Notes under the pieces: generated by a model | Database searches by the model: none | The model's input: the letters and a program-made list of their open reading frames with translations, nothing else | What the model was told of the DNA's origin: nothing | Assembly (NCBI RefSeq): GCF_001598495.1 | Contig: NZ_BCZB01000013.1 | Location: 1-64,000, forward strand | DNA length: 64,000 nt | From: Neokomagataea thailandica NBRC 106555 | GTDB lineage: Bacteria > Pseudomonadota > Alphaproteobacteria > Acetobacterales > Acetobacteraceae | Direction: 5' to 3' | Made by a program: the position numbers and the translations under genes | Shown here: positions 28,808 to 38,391 of the stretch, one piece after another | Position numbering within the stretch: the stretch's first letter is position 1 | How the letters are laid out: every line of letters begins with the position of its first letter

Positions 28808-28884
28808 GTCTCTAAACATTTCTTGTACGCAGAATGTGAGAAATGTTTCCCTAGTGGGTTTTGAGCATTTCAATTAGGTTATAA

Positions 28885-28923
28885 AAAAAACGCCGCATCC
28901 TTTTGAAAAGGGCGGCGTTTTTT
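28885..28923. terminator. Bidirectional terminator between smpB and the cold-shock gene
   Basis: AAAAAACGCCGC and GCGGCGTTTTTT form a 12-bp stem with A-run and T-run arms. The spacing suits Rho-independent termination of both converging genes, smpB on plus and the cold-shock gene on minus. Confidence 0.88.
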
Positions 28924-28956
28924 ACGTATTGGGAGGCCGAAGCCTCCCAAACGGGA

Positions 28957-29673
28957 TTAGTCAGCGTCGATAACAGCTGCTTCTGGACCCTTCTGGCCCT
29001 GAACAACCTTCACGTTGATCGTCTGACCTTCGTTCAGCGTCTGAAGCTGTGAGCGCTCCAGAGCGGAAGCGTGAACGAAGATGTCCTTGCCACCGCTTTC
29101 TGGCGTGATGAAGCCGAAGCCCTTCGTTGCATTGTACCACTTTACAATGCCGCGGGTTTCTTCAGCCATGGACAGGTCAGGAGCAGGGCGACCCGGACGT
29201 GCAGATGGAGCACCGAAGCGTGGTGCTGCACCCATAGGCGCACGTGGGCGTGGTGCTTCTGCTGTGCTTTCGTCAACGGAAACCACTTCAGCAACCTGAC
29301 GGCCCTTAGGACCTTGGCCGATGCGCACAACAACTGTTGCGCCTGGGTTTACGCTGCTGTAGCCAGCGTTGCTCAGTGCATTTGCATGCAAGAAGATGTC
29401 GCCTGAGCCGTCAGACAGTTCAACAAAGCCGAAGCCCTTTTCTGTGTTGAACCACTTTACGCTGGAGCTGATTTCCGGGCCTGATGCTGCAACGAAGCTG
29501 TTGCCACCACGACGGGGGGCGCCATAGCCACCACCACCGGCGCTACCACCACCGAATCCACCACGGTCGCTGTAGCTAGGACGGTCATTGTAGGACGGTT
29601 GGGAGCCGAAGTCCCCGTCAAACCCGCCGCGGCGAGGGGAATTGAAGCTGCGGTCGGTTCTGTTGTTTCTCAA
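28957..29673 (-). CDS. Two-domain cold-shock protein with Gly/Arg-rich N-terminus
   Basis: 238-residue nucleic-acid-binding protein with two cold-shock domains, at about residues 71-135 and 172-237. RNP1 is KGFGFVEL (79-86) and KGFGFITP (184-191); RNP2 is DIFLHA and DIFVHA. The first ~60 residues are a low-complexity tract of Arg-Gly-Gly and Tyr-Ser repeats, and a Pro/Ala/Arg linker joins the domains. Such double-CSD proteins are typical of alphaproteobacteria and act as RNA chaperones. No ATG lies in frame before the first CSD, so the start must be non-ATG; TTG at 29671-29673, with GGGA about 9 bases upstream, is the best candidate. Codons are biased as in ribosomal genes, implying high expression. 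Confidence 0.88.
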   Translation of the reverse strand: MRNNRTDRSFNSPRRGGFDGDFGSQPSYNDRPSYSDRGGFGGGSAGGGGYGAPRRGGNSFVAASGPEISSSVKWFNTEKGFGFVELSDGSGDIFLHANALSNAGYSSVNPGATVVVRIGQGPKGRQVAEVVSVDESTAEAPRPRAPMGAAPRFGAPSARPGRPAPDLSMAEETRGIVKWYNATKGFGFITPESGGKDIFVHASALERSQLQTLNEGQTINVKVVQGQKGPEAAVIDAD

Positions 29674-29975
29674 CGGTCTAATCCCGAGATAGGGGTGCCT
29701 CGGTGGGGAGTTTCCCGCCGGGACTTGTCAATTTCAAACGAGTGAAGCGCGCGTTTTTGCGTCTTCGCTTATAGCTGTAGCATGATTTTTTTGATGTCTG
29801 CCACAGGGAAGTGCATTCTTCGGGGGGAGATAAACATTTTTTTTAGTTCATGTGTAAAATTCAAGCTGGGCTAGGCGTCTGGTTATGGACGTGAGATACC
29901 TCATTTTAAGTATACTCTGATGCGCTATCTTAAGTGTCTTTATTGGGTATTGAGGAAACAGGAGTAGGGATATCA
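29674..29975. other. 302-bp divergent intergenic region, no gene
   Basis: This gap separates the cold-shock gene (minus) from the LpxR-like gene (plus) and must hold both promoters. On the plus strand a TATACT at 29911-29916 resembles a -10 box but has no good -35. On the minus strand a short CCGAG/CTCGG hairpin lies in the leader of the cold-shock gene. No open frame of credible length and no repeat was found. Confidence 0.5.
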
Positions 29976-30998
29976 ATGAAACGACAAAGCCGCCTCTTTT
30001 TTGGCTTATCTGCTCTCGCTTTTGGTGTGAGTGTTGGGCTGGTTGATGTCCCGAAGGTGCATGCGACACCGCTCCAAGACCCCTATGGGACATGGACGAT
30101 TCAAGGTGAGAATGATGCTGTCTCAACGTTCAAGGGAACGTCGGATCAGTATTACACTTCCGGCCTGCGGATTAATTGGACATCTGGTACGGATAACCTG
30201 CCGAAGCCGATTGCGAATCTGAATCACTTCCTGATGGGAGATGGGGTGCAACGTATCAGCATCGGTTTACAGCAGCTGATTTTTACTCCGCATGCAACGC
30301 AGCTCGCGCAGCCGCCTCAGAGTGACCGTCCGTATGCGGGGCTTTTGCTGGGAACGGTGAATCTGATTAACGACACGGATTTGTCGCGCTCGGTTGTGGG
30401 TGTACAATTTGGTGCCATGGGGCCTGCTGGTTTGGGGCGGCAGGTGCAGAACGGATTCCATAACCTGATTAGTGATACGCCGAATCAGGGCTGGTCTCAT
30501 CAGTTGGCGAATCAGCCGGTTTTCCAAGTGCAGGCGGGTCGTGTCTGGCGTTTGCCTGTGGCGTCTTTATACGGTGTTGGTGCGGATATTTTGCCTGCCG
30601 TTTCGGGGGCCGCTGGGGATTATCGGACTTATGCGGATGTCGCGACGACGTTCCGTATCGGTCAGGGGCTTGATAGCGATTTTGGCAATGCCACGATTGG
30701 GCCGGGCTTAGATGGTACCGATGCTTTCCGTGCGACGCGTCCATTAGCATGGTATGTTTATGGTGGTGTTGAAGGTCAGGCGGTTGGGTATGACTCAACT
30801 TTGGAAGGCAGCACGTTCCGTCCGAATGCACCGCACGTCGATAAAATGTGGGATGTTGGTGAGATCCATGCCGGCGTGGCGGTGATGTGGCATGGTGTGC
30901 GTATGTCTTACAGCCAGAATTGGCAGTCAGCGCAGTTCAAAACCCAACGTAGTGGCATGTTTAACTATGGCTCAGTGAAGCTTTCCGTGAAGTTTTAA
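29976..30998 (+). CDS. Lipid A deacylase LpxR family protein
   Basis: 340-residue predicted outer-membrane beta-barrel. A signal peptide runs from MKRQSRLFFGL to about VHA-TP. The mature N-terminus GENDAVSTFKGTSDQYYTSG resembles the LpxR active-site strand: Asn-Asp pair followed by TD(R/Q)YYTxG. SDRPYAGLLLG is the second family block, and the protein ends in a C-terminal beta strand finishing with phenylalanine (VKLSVKF), the usual outer-membrane sorting signal. LpxR removes the 3'-acyloxyacyl group of lipid A; whether this member does so is inferred. The ATG at 29976 has AGGAG and TAGGGA upstream. It ends before a terminator. Confidence 0.83.
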   Translation: MKRQSRLFFGLSALAFGVSVGLVDVPKVHATPLQDPYGTWTIQGENDAVSTFKGTSDQYYTSGLRINWTSGTDNLPKPIANLNHFLMGDGVQRISIGLQQLIFTPHATQLAQPPQSDRPYAGLLLGTVNLINDTDLSRSVVGVQFGAMGPAGLGRQVQNGFHNLISDTPNQGWSHQLANQPVFQVQAGRVWRLPVASLYGVGADILPAVSGAAGDYRTYADVATTFRIGQGLDSDFGNATIGPGLDGTDAFRATRPLAWYVYGGVEGQAVGYDSTLEGSTFRPNAPHVDKMWDVGEIHAGVAVMWHGVRMSYSQNWQSAQFKTQRSGMFNYGSVKLSVKF

Positions 30999-31003
30999 GG
31001 GAG

Positions 31004-31043
31004 AAAGCACTACGCCCTGTGTAAGGGGGTGTAGTGCTTTTTT
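31004..31043. terminator. Terminator after the LpxR-like gene
   Basis: A 14-bp near-perfect stem, AAAGCACTACGCCC with GGGTGTAGTGCTTT, is followed by a T-run. It lies 5 bp after the LpxR-like gene and touches the stop codon of the converging GGDEF-EAL gene, so may serve both. Confidence 0.88.
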
Positions 31044-32625
31044 ATGTCAGAATCGCAGGGGGGCCAAAAAGGAAACCTTGTGCTTCGAGGCAGCCATGAC
31101 TGTCTAAAAACGAAAACTGTTGTTCTGTTTCGACACCTTTGGCGCAGATGCTGAGGTTGAGCATTTGGCCTAGACGCAGGATGCAGCGCATGACGTCATC
31201 GGCGCGGTCATCTTCATGAAGGCGCTCCACAAAAATACGGTCAAGTTTGAGCTGATCAATGGGGTAGGTGCGCAAGCGTTCTAATGAGGCTGATCCACTT
31301 CCGAAATTATCAAGCGCGATGCGGACACCCAAAGCACGGACACGAGCTAATTCACGGAATAGAATATGCTCAGGGGCTAAGGCAGAGCGTTCGGATATTT
31401 CGATTTGTAGTCTTTGTGGGGCGAGGCCCGTTTCCTCTAATACTGTGCTGACAGTGTGGGAAAGGCGTTCATTTATGATCCATGTGGGGGAGATATTGAC
31501 ACAGACGCGGTGTGTTGTGTTCCATTGGCTGCCTACGCTGCAGGCTTCACGCAAGGCCCAACGGTCTAATTGTTCAATCAGGCCGTTTTTTTCTGCATTT
31601 TGAATGAAGAGTAGTGGTGAGACTTCGCCAAAATGCGGACGGTTCCACCGTAATAGGGCTTCCCGGCCAATAATTTTATGTGTTTTGAGGTCTATAATCG
31701 GCATCCAGCGTAAGAACAACGCATTGGTTGTGATCGCGTAGGAGAGGTCTTGTTCTAGGGTTTTGGAAGCATGGTAGCGTTGTGTCAGTTCGGTGGTGGC
31801 GCGTGTATTATGCCCGCCGCCAGTCATTTGGGCTTGGGTGAGTGCTGCAGTTGTAGAGAGGAGGAGGGTATCAGAGGTGTTGCCGTCTTCGGGGAAGATG
31901 CTCCAACCCATTGAAAGAGTGAAGCTGATGGAGTGCCCGTCGAGAACAATCGGGTCGGTGGTTAAATGTTGAACCGCATTGATTAAATGCTGTGTGCCGA
32001 TGGCAGATGTTCCTGTGGGGGTAATGATGATGAATTGTCCCCCTCCAAACCCTCCGAAAAAGCTGTCTTTGGGAAGTAAATCCTGAATACGGCTGATGAG
32101 AGTATTGAGGACTTTATCAGCGATATCCCATCCATGATTGTGATTGATATGGTGAAGCTGGTCTAGGGCAAGCAGAATGGTGCCGAAGTGGTTTTTGCGG
32201 CTTTGGTATGAGATCTGTTCGATATGTTCAGAAAGGGCCTCGTAACTTGCGGCACGATTGGCAAAAGGGCGTTTACGGTGTGCGGAGGGTGAGCGCAGAA
32301 GATGGATGAGGTCTTTGAGCGCTGATTGTATGTGAACGGTTAATGCTTGGCCTGAGTGGTGGCGTATAACGATGAGTTCGCAGCGTTCGGGACTAATAGG
32401 AAAGAGCGTTATTCCGGGTTCGCGGGCGAGGGCATCAGGGGCAACGGAAAACTGAGCGAGGAGCGTTTGGAAGTCAAAAGAGGCGTCAGGGTGAGGCGTG
32501 ATGCGCTTGGAAGAAATATCAAGGCGAGGATAAAGAATGGCGCATTCGGTTGTTTCCGCAAGGGTACTGACGAGGCGTAACAAAGAGAGGTAAAATTGTC
32601 GGTCTTGGTCGGTTCGGAAACTCAT
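31042..32625 (-). CDS. Degenerate GGDEF-EAL protein
   Basis: 527-residue cytoplasmic protein with three parts. Residues 1-115 are an unassigned N-terminal region without transmembrane helices. Residues 135-290 are a GGDEF domain whose signature reads GGGQF (194-198) instead of GGDEF, so cyclase activity should be lost. Residues 290-527 are an EAL domain: E-A-L is kept (322-324), as are Asn377, Glu409 in EISE and Lys460, but the DDFG motif reads DNFG (439-442) and AEGVE reads AKGVE (495-499). Phosphodiesterase activity is therefore doubtful; it may bind c-di-GMP or act by protein contact. It stands alone between the LpxR-like gene (convergent) and recG (same strand, 59 bp). Confidence 0.87.
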   Translation of the reverse strand: MSFRTDQDRQFYLSLLRLVSTLAETTECAILYPRLDISSKRITPHPDASFDFQTLLAQFSVAPDALAREPGITLFPISPERCELIVIRHHSGQALTVHIQSALKDLIHLLRSPSAHRKRPFANRAASYEALSEHIEQISYQSRKNHFGTILLALDQLHHINHNHGWDIADKVLNTLISRIQDLLPKDSFFGGFGGGQFIIITPTGTSAIGTQHLINAVQHLTTDPIVLDGHSISFTLSMGWSIFPEDGNTSDTLLLSTTAALTQAQMTGGGHNTRATTELTQRYHASKTLEQDLSYAITTNALFLRWMPIIDLKTHKIIGREALLRWNRPHFGEVSPLLFIQNAEKNGLIEQLDRWALREACSVGSQWNTTHRVCVNISPTWIINERLSHTVSTVLEETGLAPQRLQIEISERSALAPEHILFRELARVRALGVRIALDNFGSGSASLERLRTYPIDQLKLDRIFVERLHEDDRADDVMRCILRLGQMLNLSICAKGVETEQQFSFLDSHGCLEAQGFLFGPPAILT

Positions 32626-32684
32626 GGGGGCTCCAAATTGGGGCTGTTTATGGTCGGTTGATCGATAATATTGGTTGGTAATTG

Positions 32685-34781
32685 TTAGCCTGAAATAAGA
32701 AGTCGCTCGGGTTTGTCGCGTTTGAAGAAACGTAGAAGCGTTTGGAGCGCAGGTCCACGGCCCTTTTCAAGGTTGGGATTGCGTGTCACTTCGCGCTCGC
32801 TGTCTTGGCGCATAGCATGAGCGAGCGGGGCGATGCGGCGGCCATGCGCTAATCGGAGGCCCGGTAGGCCAGATTGCCGGTGTCCGGCGAGGTCACCGCC
32901 ACCGCGTAATCGGTAATCTTCATCTGCGATGACAAAGCCGTCTGTTGTATCGCGCATGAGGCTAAGGCGTTGCTGGGCGTTGGATGAGAGTTCATCATCA
33001 TGGAGCAGTAGGCAGAAAGACTGTTTTGCACCACGTCCGACACGCCCACGCAATTGGTGCAGTTGTGCGAGGCCGAAGCGTTCAGCATGTTCAATGACCA
33101 TGATGGAGGCATTCGGGATGTCGACGCCTACTTCAATAACGGTAGTGGCCACGAGCAGGCGTGTTTTTCCTGTGCGGAAGGCATCAAGTGCGGTCTGTCT
33201 GACCGTGATGTCTTGTCGGCCATGGGCAAGGCCGATGGTGTCTGGGCCAAAAATATCACACAACATGGCCCATCGTTCTTCGGCTGCGGCGGCGGATGCA
33301 GTTTCGCTATTTTCAATGAGCGGGCAGACCCAGAAAATTTGTGCATTAGCGGCAAGGGCGCGTTTTACAGCATTGATAATATCGCCCAGTGCACTCATGC
33401 GGTGCAACGTTGAACGAATGGGCTGTCGGCCTTTTGGTTTGCTGTCTAGCTTGCTTACGCTCATTTCACCCCATTCCATAAGTTGTAATGTGCGGGGGAT
33501 GGGGGTGGCGGTCATGACGAGGATGTCGGTGGCGTGGCCCTTATTGCTTAGCGCCATACGTTGTTCGACGCCAAAGCGGTGCTGTTCATCAATGACGGCA
33601 AGGCCGAGATTGGCGAAGAGTACGTTTTCTTGGAACAGGGCGTGGGTGCCTATGATCAGTTTGGCCTCACCGCTAGCAATGGCAGAGAGTACCTGTTTAC
33701 GGGCGCTGCCTTGGATGTTGCCGCTGAGATAGATGCAGGGTGCGGGGCAGAGGTGAGAGATGGTTTCGTAATGTTGGCGGGCGAGAATCTCGGTGGGAGC
33801 CATGAGGGCAGCTTGCGCGCCAGATTCAACCGCTTGCAGCATGGCGTGCATAGCCACGAAGGTTTTACCTGCGCCGACATCCCCTTGTAGGAGGCGCATC
33901 ATCGGGGTGGGGTTAGCCATGTCTTGGGTGATGTCGGCAATGGCGTTGCGCTGGGCCTCTGTGGGCGGATGGCCGAATTTCTCTTGTAATTGCTTTTGTA
34001 GGATTCCCGTGCCGGGGCGGCTTTGTCCGGGGCGTGCTTTGGCTTGGTGGCGGGCGAGCGCGATGCAGAGTTGATCGGCGAGGATTTCATCCGCAGCGAG
34101 GCGGGTACGGGCGCGCTCTAGGGTTGCATGCCAGAGGATGGGGTCTGCATCAGGGGTTTTGTTGGGGGCTTGAAGTGTGTGCAGAGCTTCCGTGAAGGAT
34201 GGCCAGCGCCGCCGGGCGACGAGCGTAGGGTCATGCCATTCCGGAATGTCCGATAAAAGCGCGAGCGCAGCTCGCATTGCTTTGGCAACGGTGCCTTGGA
34301 ACAAGCCTGCGGTGAGGGGCCAGACGGGCTCTAATGTGGGGATACGCCAGTGCTCTTCGGGTGTGACGAGGTGATCAGGCGGCGTCAGGGTGAGCTGGTT
34401 ATTGAAAACACTGACACGGCCTGAGGTGAGGAGTTCTGTACCCGGAGTGCATTTTGGGATGCTGCGTTTTTGGAAGAAAACGAGGTCTAATGTGCCGGTA
34501 CCATCTGTGGTGTGCAGGACCGTGGGTTGGCCAGGCCGCGCTGGATCCCGACGGGAGATGACACGGATTTTGGTGGTGATGACGGAGCCGAGTTCACGGG
34601 TTGCTGCTTCGGCGAGTGTAATGGGCGTACCCCGGTCAATGATGCGTTCAGGCACGGTGAATAGTAGGTCTAAAACGCGTGGGCCGGTGGCAATTTTTTC
34701 GAGTAGTTTGCTGTGACGTGGCCCAATACCCGGGAGGCTGTCGAGGGGGGCATCTAATGCTGGGATCGCGTCGCGTGTCAC
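32685..34781 (-). CDS. recG: ATP-dependent DNA helicase RecG
   Basis: 698-residue branch-migration helicase that remodels stalled forks and Holliday junctions. The N-terminal wedge domain carries the DSLPGIGPRHSKLLEK start and an OB fold. Helicase motifs follow: Walker A GDVGAGKTFVAMHA, DEQHRFG (motif II, DEQH form), TATPIPRTLQL (motif III), LLVATTVIEVGVDIPNA (motif V) and QLRGRVGRG (motif VI). Length is normal. It is divergently transcribed from mfd, with 53 bp between the start codons. Confidence 0.96.
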   Translation of the reverse strand: MTRDAIPALDAPLDSLPGIGPRHSKLLEKIATGPRVLDLLFTVPERIIDRGTPITLAEAATRELGSVITTKIRVISRRDPARPGQPTVLHTTDGTGTLDLVFFQKRSIPKCTPGTELLTSGRVSVFNNQLTLTPPDHLVTPEEHWRIPTLEPVWPLTAGLFQGTVAKAMRAALALLSDIPEWHDPTLVARRRWPSFTEALHTLQAPNKTPDADPILWHATLERARTRLAADEILADQLCIALARHQAKARPGQSRPGTGILQKQLQEKFGHPPTEAQRNAIADITQDMANPTPMMRLLQGDVGAGKTFVAMHAMLQAVESGAQAALMAPTEILARQHYETISHLCPAPCIYLSGNIQGSARKQVLSAIASGEAKLIIGTHALFQENVLFANLGLAVIDEQHRFGVEQRMALSNKGHATDILVMTATPIPRTLQLMEWGEMSVSKLDSKPKGRQPIRSTLHRMSALGDIINAVKRALAANAQIFWVCPLIENSETASAAAAEERWAMLCDIFGPDTIGLAHGRQDITVRQTALDAFRTGKTRLLVATTVIEVGVDIPNASIMVIEHAERFGLAQLHQLRGRVGRGAKQSFCLLLHDDELSSNAQQRLSLMRDTTDGFVIADEDYRLRGGGDLAGHRQSGLPGLRLAHGRRIAPLAHAMRQDSEREVTRNPNLEKGRGPALQTLLRFFKRDKPERLLISG

Positions 34782-34834
34782 GGGAATGTCTGGGCCTTCA
34801 GAAGATGAGAGCGCTGGTATAGAGTAGGATCAGC

Positions 34835-37800
34835 ATGGAACAAAACGAAACCAAGAATCGCGAAACCGCTGCCGCATTCGGCCCGGTTGTGTGGGGTGTG
34901 CCAGATGGGAGCGTGGCGTTTTTGCTGCGTCAGCGTCTGGCTGAGCATGAAGGGCCATTGCTGCATGTGGCGCGCGATGATGCGTCCGTAGCGGCTTTGG
35001 CGGATATGCTGGCGTGGTTGATGCCAGAGGTGGAGGTACTGAAGCTGCCCGCTTGGGACTGTCTGCCTTATGACCGCGTATCTCCCAATCCTGCGATTGT
35101 TGCGGAGCGAGTTGGTACGTTGTGCCGTTTGCTGGAGCCGACGAAAGCCCGGCGCATTGTGCTGACAACGGTACATGCCATGGTGCAGCGTATGCCGCCA
35201 AAGGCCGCTTTTGCTGGGCAGTCGATTAATGTGGCAGAAGGCGAAAGCCTTGATCAGGGGTTATTGATCGAACTCTTGGTGGCGAGTGGTTACACCCGGA
35301 CAGATACCGTGATGGAGCCCGGCGAGTTTGCAACGCGTGGCGGTATTTTTGATCTCTTCCCGTCTGGCGCGGCTGAGCCGGTGCGGTTGGATTTGTTCGG
35401 CGATGAAGTTGAAAATATCCGCAATTTTGATGTGGGTACGCAGCGTTCAACCCAGACATTAAAGCGTTTTGTTTTGCGGCCTGTGGCTGAATTTGCGCTC
35501 ACGGCAGAAAATATCAGCCACTTCCGCACGGGGTGGCGGGATAGTTTCGGCAGTGGTGCCGCGAGTGATGTTGTGTATGCCCATGTGTCGGAAGGGCGGA
35601 GGCATCCGGGGCTAGAGCATTATTTGCCGCTTTTCTACGATACGCATGATCAGCATATGGCCACGGTGTTGGACTATATGCCGGGTGCGGCAGTCAGTTT
35701 TGAAGCGCAGATGCCGGATGTGCTGCGGGCGCGGTTTGAAATGATCACGGATCATTATGAAGCGCGCCGTGTCCCGGTGCGTGAGGGGGAAACACCGTAC
35801 CGGGCGTTGCCGCCGCATCGTTTGTATCTGAACCAGCATAGTTGGGATGCGATGCTGGCCGGTGTGCCTGCCGTGATGCTCAATAGTTTTGCCAAGCCGG
35901 ATCTCGGGGCGGGTGTTGATGCTGGCGGGCGCCCTGGTGCGTTGTTTGCGCGGGCAAAAGATGGTTCGCGTGATGGTGTTTTTGAAGCGTTTGGTCAGCA
36001 GGTTAAAGACTGGGCAGAGCAAGGGCGGCGTACTTACGTCACCGCGTGGAGCCGTGGATCACGGGACCGTATCGCGCATTTGCTAAAAGAGCATGGTGTT
36101 GCCGTTGCAGAGTATGAAGACTGGCCATCAGCGGCGTCTTTACCCAAAGGCACGGTTGGCTTGTTGGTGTTGGGGCTGGAACGTGGATTTGTTCTGGACC
36201 GTTTGTGCTTTGTGTCCGAGCAAGATTTGCTGGGAGAGCGCATTGCACGTCCGCCACGCCGGAAGAAGCGTGGTGAACAGTTTATCTCTCAGATTGGGGA
36301 GATTGCTGAGGGAGACCTCGTTGTTCACCATGAGTACGGCATTGGGCGGTATGCGGGGCTAGAGACGGTTACGGAAGGCCGTGTCGCGCATGATTACCTC
36401 TCTATTTCGTATGATGGTGAGCAGCGGCTTTTACTGCCGGTTGAAAACATTGATTTGCTGAGCCGTTTTGGCTCTGAGCAAACGGGTGTGCAGCTTGATC
36501 GGTTGGGTGGAACGTCTTGGCAGGACCGAAAAGCCAAGATGAAATCCCGCATCCGCGTTATGGCGGGTGAGTTGATCCGAACTGCTGCGGCGCGTGCCTT
36601 GCGGGAGGCACCAACTTTGGCTCCGGCGGAAGGGCTGTGGGATGAGTTTTGTGCGCGTTTTCCGTATGTGGAAACGGAAGATCAGTCCCGTGCGATTGCG
36701 GATGTTCTAGAAGATATGAGCGCCGGGCGGCCGATGGACCGCTTGGTGTGTGGTGATGTTGGCTTTGGTAAAACCGAGGTTGCCTTGCGTGCGGCGTTTG
36801 TCGCGGCTTTGTCTGGAATGCAGGTTGCTGTTGTTGTTCCGACGACGCTTCTGGCACGCCAACATTTCCGTAGCTTTAGCGCGCGCTTTGAGGGGCTTCC
36901 GGTTCGTATTGCGCAGTTATCGCGTTTGGTGACGGCTAAGGAAGCGACCAAGGTCCGTGAAGAACTCGCAGGCGGACAGATCGACATTGTTGTGGGCACG
37001 CATGCGCTCCTTGCCAAGACGGTGGGTTTTGATCGTCTGGGTTTGCTGATCATTGATGAAGAACAGCATTTTGGCGTGTCCCATAAGGAAAAACTTAAAG
37101 CGTTGCGGGAAGATGTCCATGTTCTGACACTTTCTGCGACGCCGCTGCCACGGACATTGCAGCTTTCTTTGTCTGGCGTGCGTGAGATGAGTTTGATCGC
37201 GACGCCGCCGACAGATCGGTTGGCAGTACGGACGTTTATCACGCCGTTTGATAGCGTGATGATCCGTGAGGCGATCCAGCGTGAGCGTTTCCGTGGTGGG
37301 CAAGTATTCTGCGTCTTGCCGCGCTTGGCGGATTTGGACCGTATGGCGGAGCGCCTGGCTGAGATCGTGCCGGATGCAAAGGTTGTGCAAGCACATGGCC
37401 GTCTAACGCCGACGGAACTTGAACGGGTCATGACGGAATTTGCGGATGGCCGTTATGACATTTTGCTCTCCACGAATATCGTGGAAAGTGGGCTCGATAT
37501 GCCCAGCGTGAATACGATTATTATTCACCGGGCTGATATGTTTGGTCTTGGGCAGTTGTATCAGCTGCGCGGGCGTGTTGGGCGTGGAAAGCAGCGTGGT
37601 TATGCGTATTTGACTTGGCCACAGACGAATTCTCTTTCGGCCGCGTCTCAAAAGCGTTTGGAGATTATGCAAACGCTTGATTCTCTGGGGGCAGGATTCA
37701 CTTTAGCTTCGCATGATTTGGATCTGCGAGGGGCAGGGAACCTGTTAGGGGATGAGCAGTCCGGGCATATTAAAGAAGTCGGGATTGAGTTGTACCAGCA

Positions 37801-38326
37801 GATGCTGGAAGATGCGGTCTTGGATATGCGCCGAGAGCGTGGACGCCGGGCAGAAGAAGACGATACAGACTGGACGCCGCATATTATTCTTGGCTTGCCC
37901 GTTCTGATTCCAGAAACATACGTGAAAGACCTGCCCGTACGGTTGGGGCTGTATCGTCGTATCGCTGCGTTGCAGAACGAAGATGAAGTTGAAGCCATGC
38001 GCGCGGAGCTGATTGATCGCTTCGGTAAAATGCCGGGTGAGGTCGGGAATCTCTTGGATGTGGTTCTGATTAAGCGTGCGTGCCGTGAGGCCGGTGTTGA
38101 GCGTTTGGAGACGGGGCCTAAGGGCATGGTCTTACAGTTCCGTCGGAATCGCTTCCGTAATCCAACAGGGCTTTTGGACTGGGTGGCACGCAAGAAGGAT
38201 GCTGGGGTGAAAATACGCCCGGATCAGAAGCTTGCTGTTATCCGTGAGATGACGAATGCTAAGCGTATTGGTTACGCGAAGCAGGTGACCGGTGTTCTGT
38301 GTAAATTGGTACGGAAGGCCAGCTAG
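34835..38326 (+). CDS. mfd: Transcription-repair coupling factor
   Basis: 1163-residue ATP-dependent translocase that removes stalled RNA polymerase and recruits UvrA. The UvrB-like N-terminal module contains PAWDCLPYDRVSPN and TRGGIFDLFPSGA. The RNAP-interacting (CID) domain includes GDLVVHHEYGIGRYAGLET. RecG-like translocase motifs follow: Walker A GDVGFGKTEVALRAAF, DEEQHFGV, SATPLPRTLQLSLSG and QLRGRVGRGKQRGYAYLT. The C-terminal D7 domain comes last. The start ATG is 53 bp from that of recG, so their promoters must overlap or lie back to back. No frameshift is seen. Confidence 0.97.
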   Translation: MEQNETKNRETAAAFGPVVWGVPDGSVAFLLRQRLAEHEGPLLHVARDDASVAALADMLAWLMPEVEVLKLPAWDCLPYDRVSPNPAIVAERVGTLCRLLEPTKARRIVLTTVHAMVQRMPPKAAFAGQSINVAEGESLDQGLLIELLVASGYTRTDTVMEPGEFATRGGIFDLFPSGAAEPVRLDLFGDEVENIRNFDVGTQRSTQTLKRFVLRPVAEFALTAENISHFRTGWRDSFGSGAASDVVYAHVSEGRRHPGLEHYLPLFYDTHDQHMATVLDYMPGAAVSFEAQMPDVLRARFEMITDHYEARRVPVREGETPYRALPPHRLYLNQHSWDAMLAGVPAVMLNSFAKPDLGAGVDAGGRPGALFARAKDGSRDGVFEAFGQQVKDWAEQGRRTYVTAWSRGSRDRIAHLLKEHGVAVAEYEDWPSAASLPKGTVGLLVLGLERGFVLDRLCFVSEQDLLGERIARPPRRKKRGEQFISQIGEIAEGDLVVHHEYGIGRYAGLETVTEGRVAHDYLSISYDGEQRLLLPVENIDLLSRFGSEQTGVQLDRLGGTSWQDRKAKMKSRIRVMAGELIRTAAARALREAPTLAPAEGLWDEFCARFPYVETEDQSRAIADVLEDMSAGRPMDRLVCGDVGFGKTEVALRAAFVAALSGMQVAVVVPTTLLARQHFRSFSARFEGLPVRIAQLSRLVTAKEATKVREELAGGQIDIVVGTHALLAKTVGFDRLGLLIIDEEQHFGVSHKEKLKALREDVHVLTLSATPLPRTLQLSLSGVREMSLIATPPTDRLAVRTFITPFDSVMIREAIQRERFRGGQVFCVLPRLADLDRMAERLAEIVPDAKVVQAHGRLTPTELERVMTEFADGRYDILLSTNIVESGLDMPSVNTIIIHRADMFGLGQLYQLRGRVGRGKQRGYAYLTWPQTNSLSAASQKRLEIMQTLDSLGAGFTLASHDLDLRGAGNLLGDEQSGHIKEVGIELYQQMLEDAVLDMRRERGRRAEEDDTDWTPHIILGLPVLIPETYVKDLPVRLGLYRRIAALQNEDEVEAMRAELIDRFGKMPGEVGNLLDVVLIKRACREAGVERLETGPKGMVLQFRRNRFRNPTGLLDWVARKKDAGVKIRPDQKLAVIREMTNAKRIGYAKQVTGVLCKLVRKAS

Positions 38327-38391
38327 AGAAGGGGGGCCGTTAGGGGGGGGGCAGGTGCTGTTTGCATGCTGCTGGCAAAGAGATTCAAGTC

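Noticed and set aside
29709-29731. TTGACA upstream of the cold-shock gene (minus strand) as promoter
   Set aside because: No acceptable -10 box 16-18 bp downstream.
32929-33732. 267-residue open frame on the plus strand inside recG
   Set aside because: Antisense to the RecG helicase core, with no domain-like composition.
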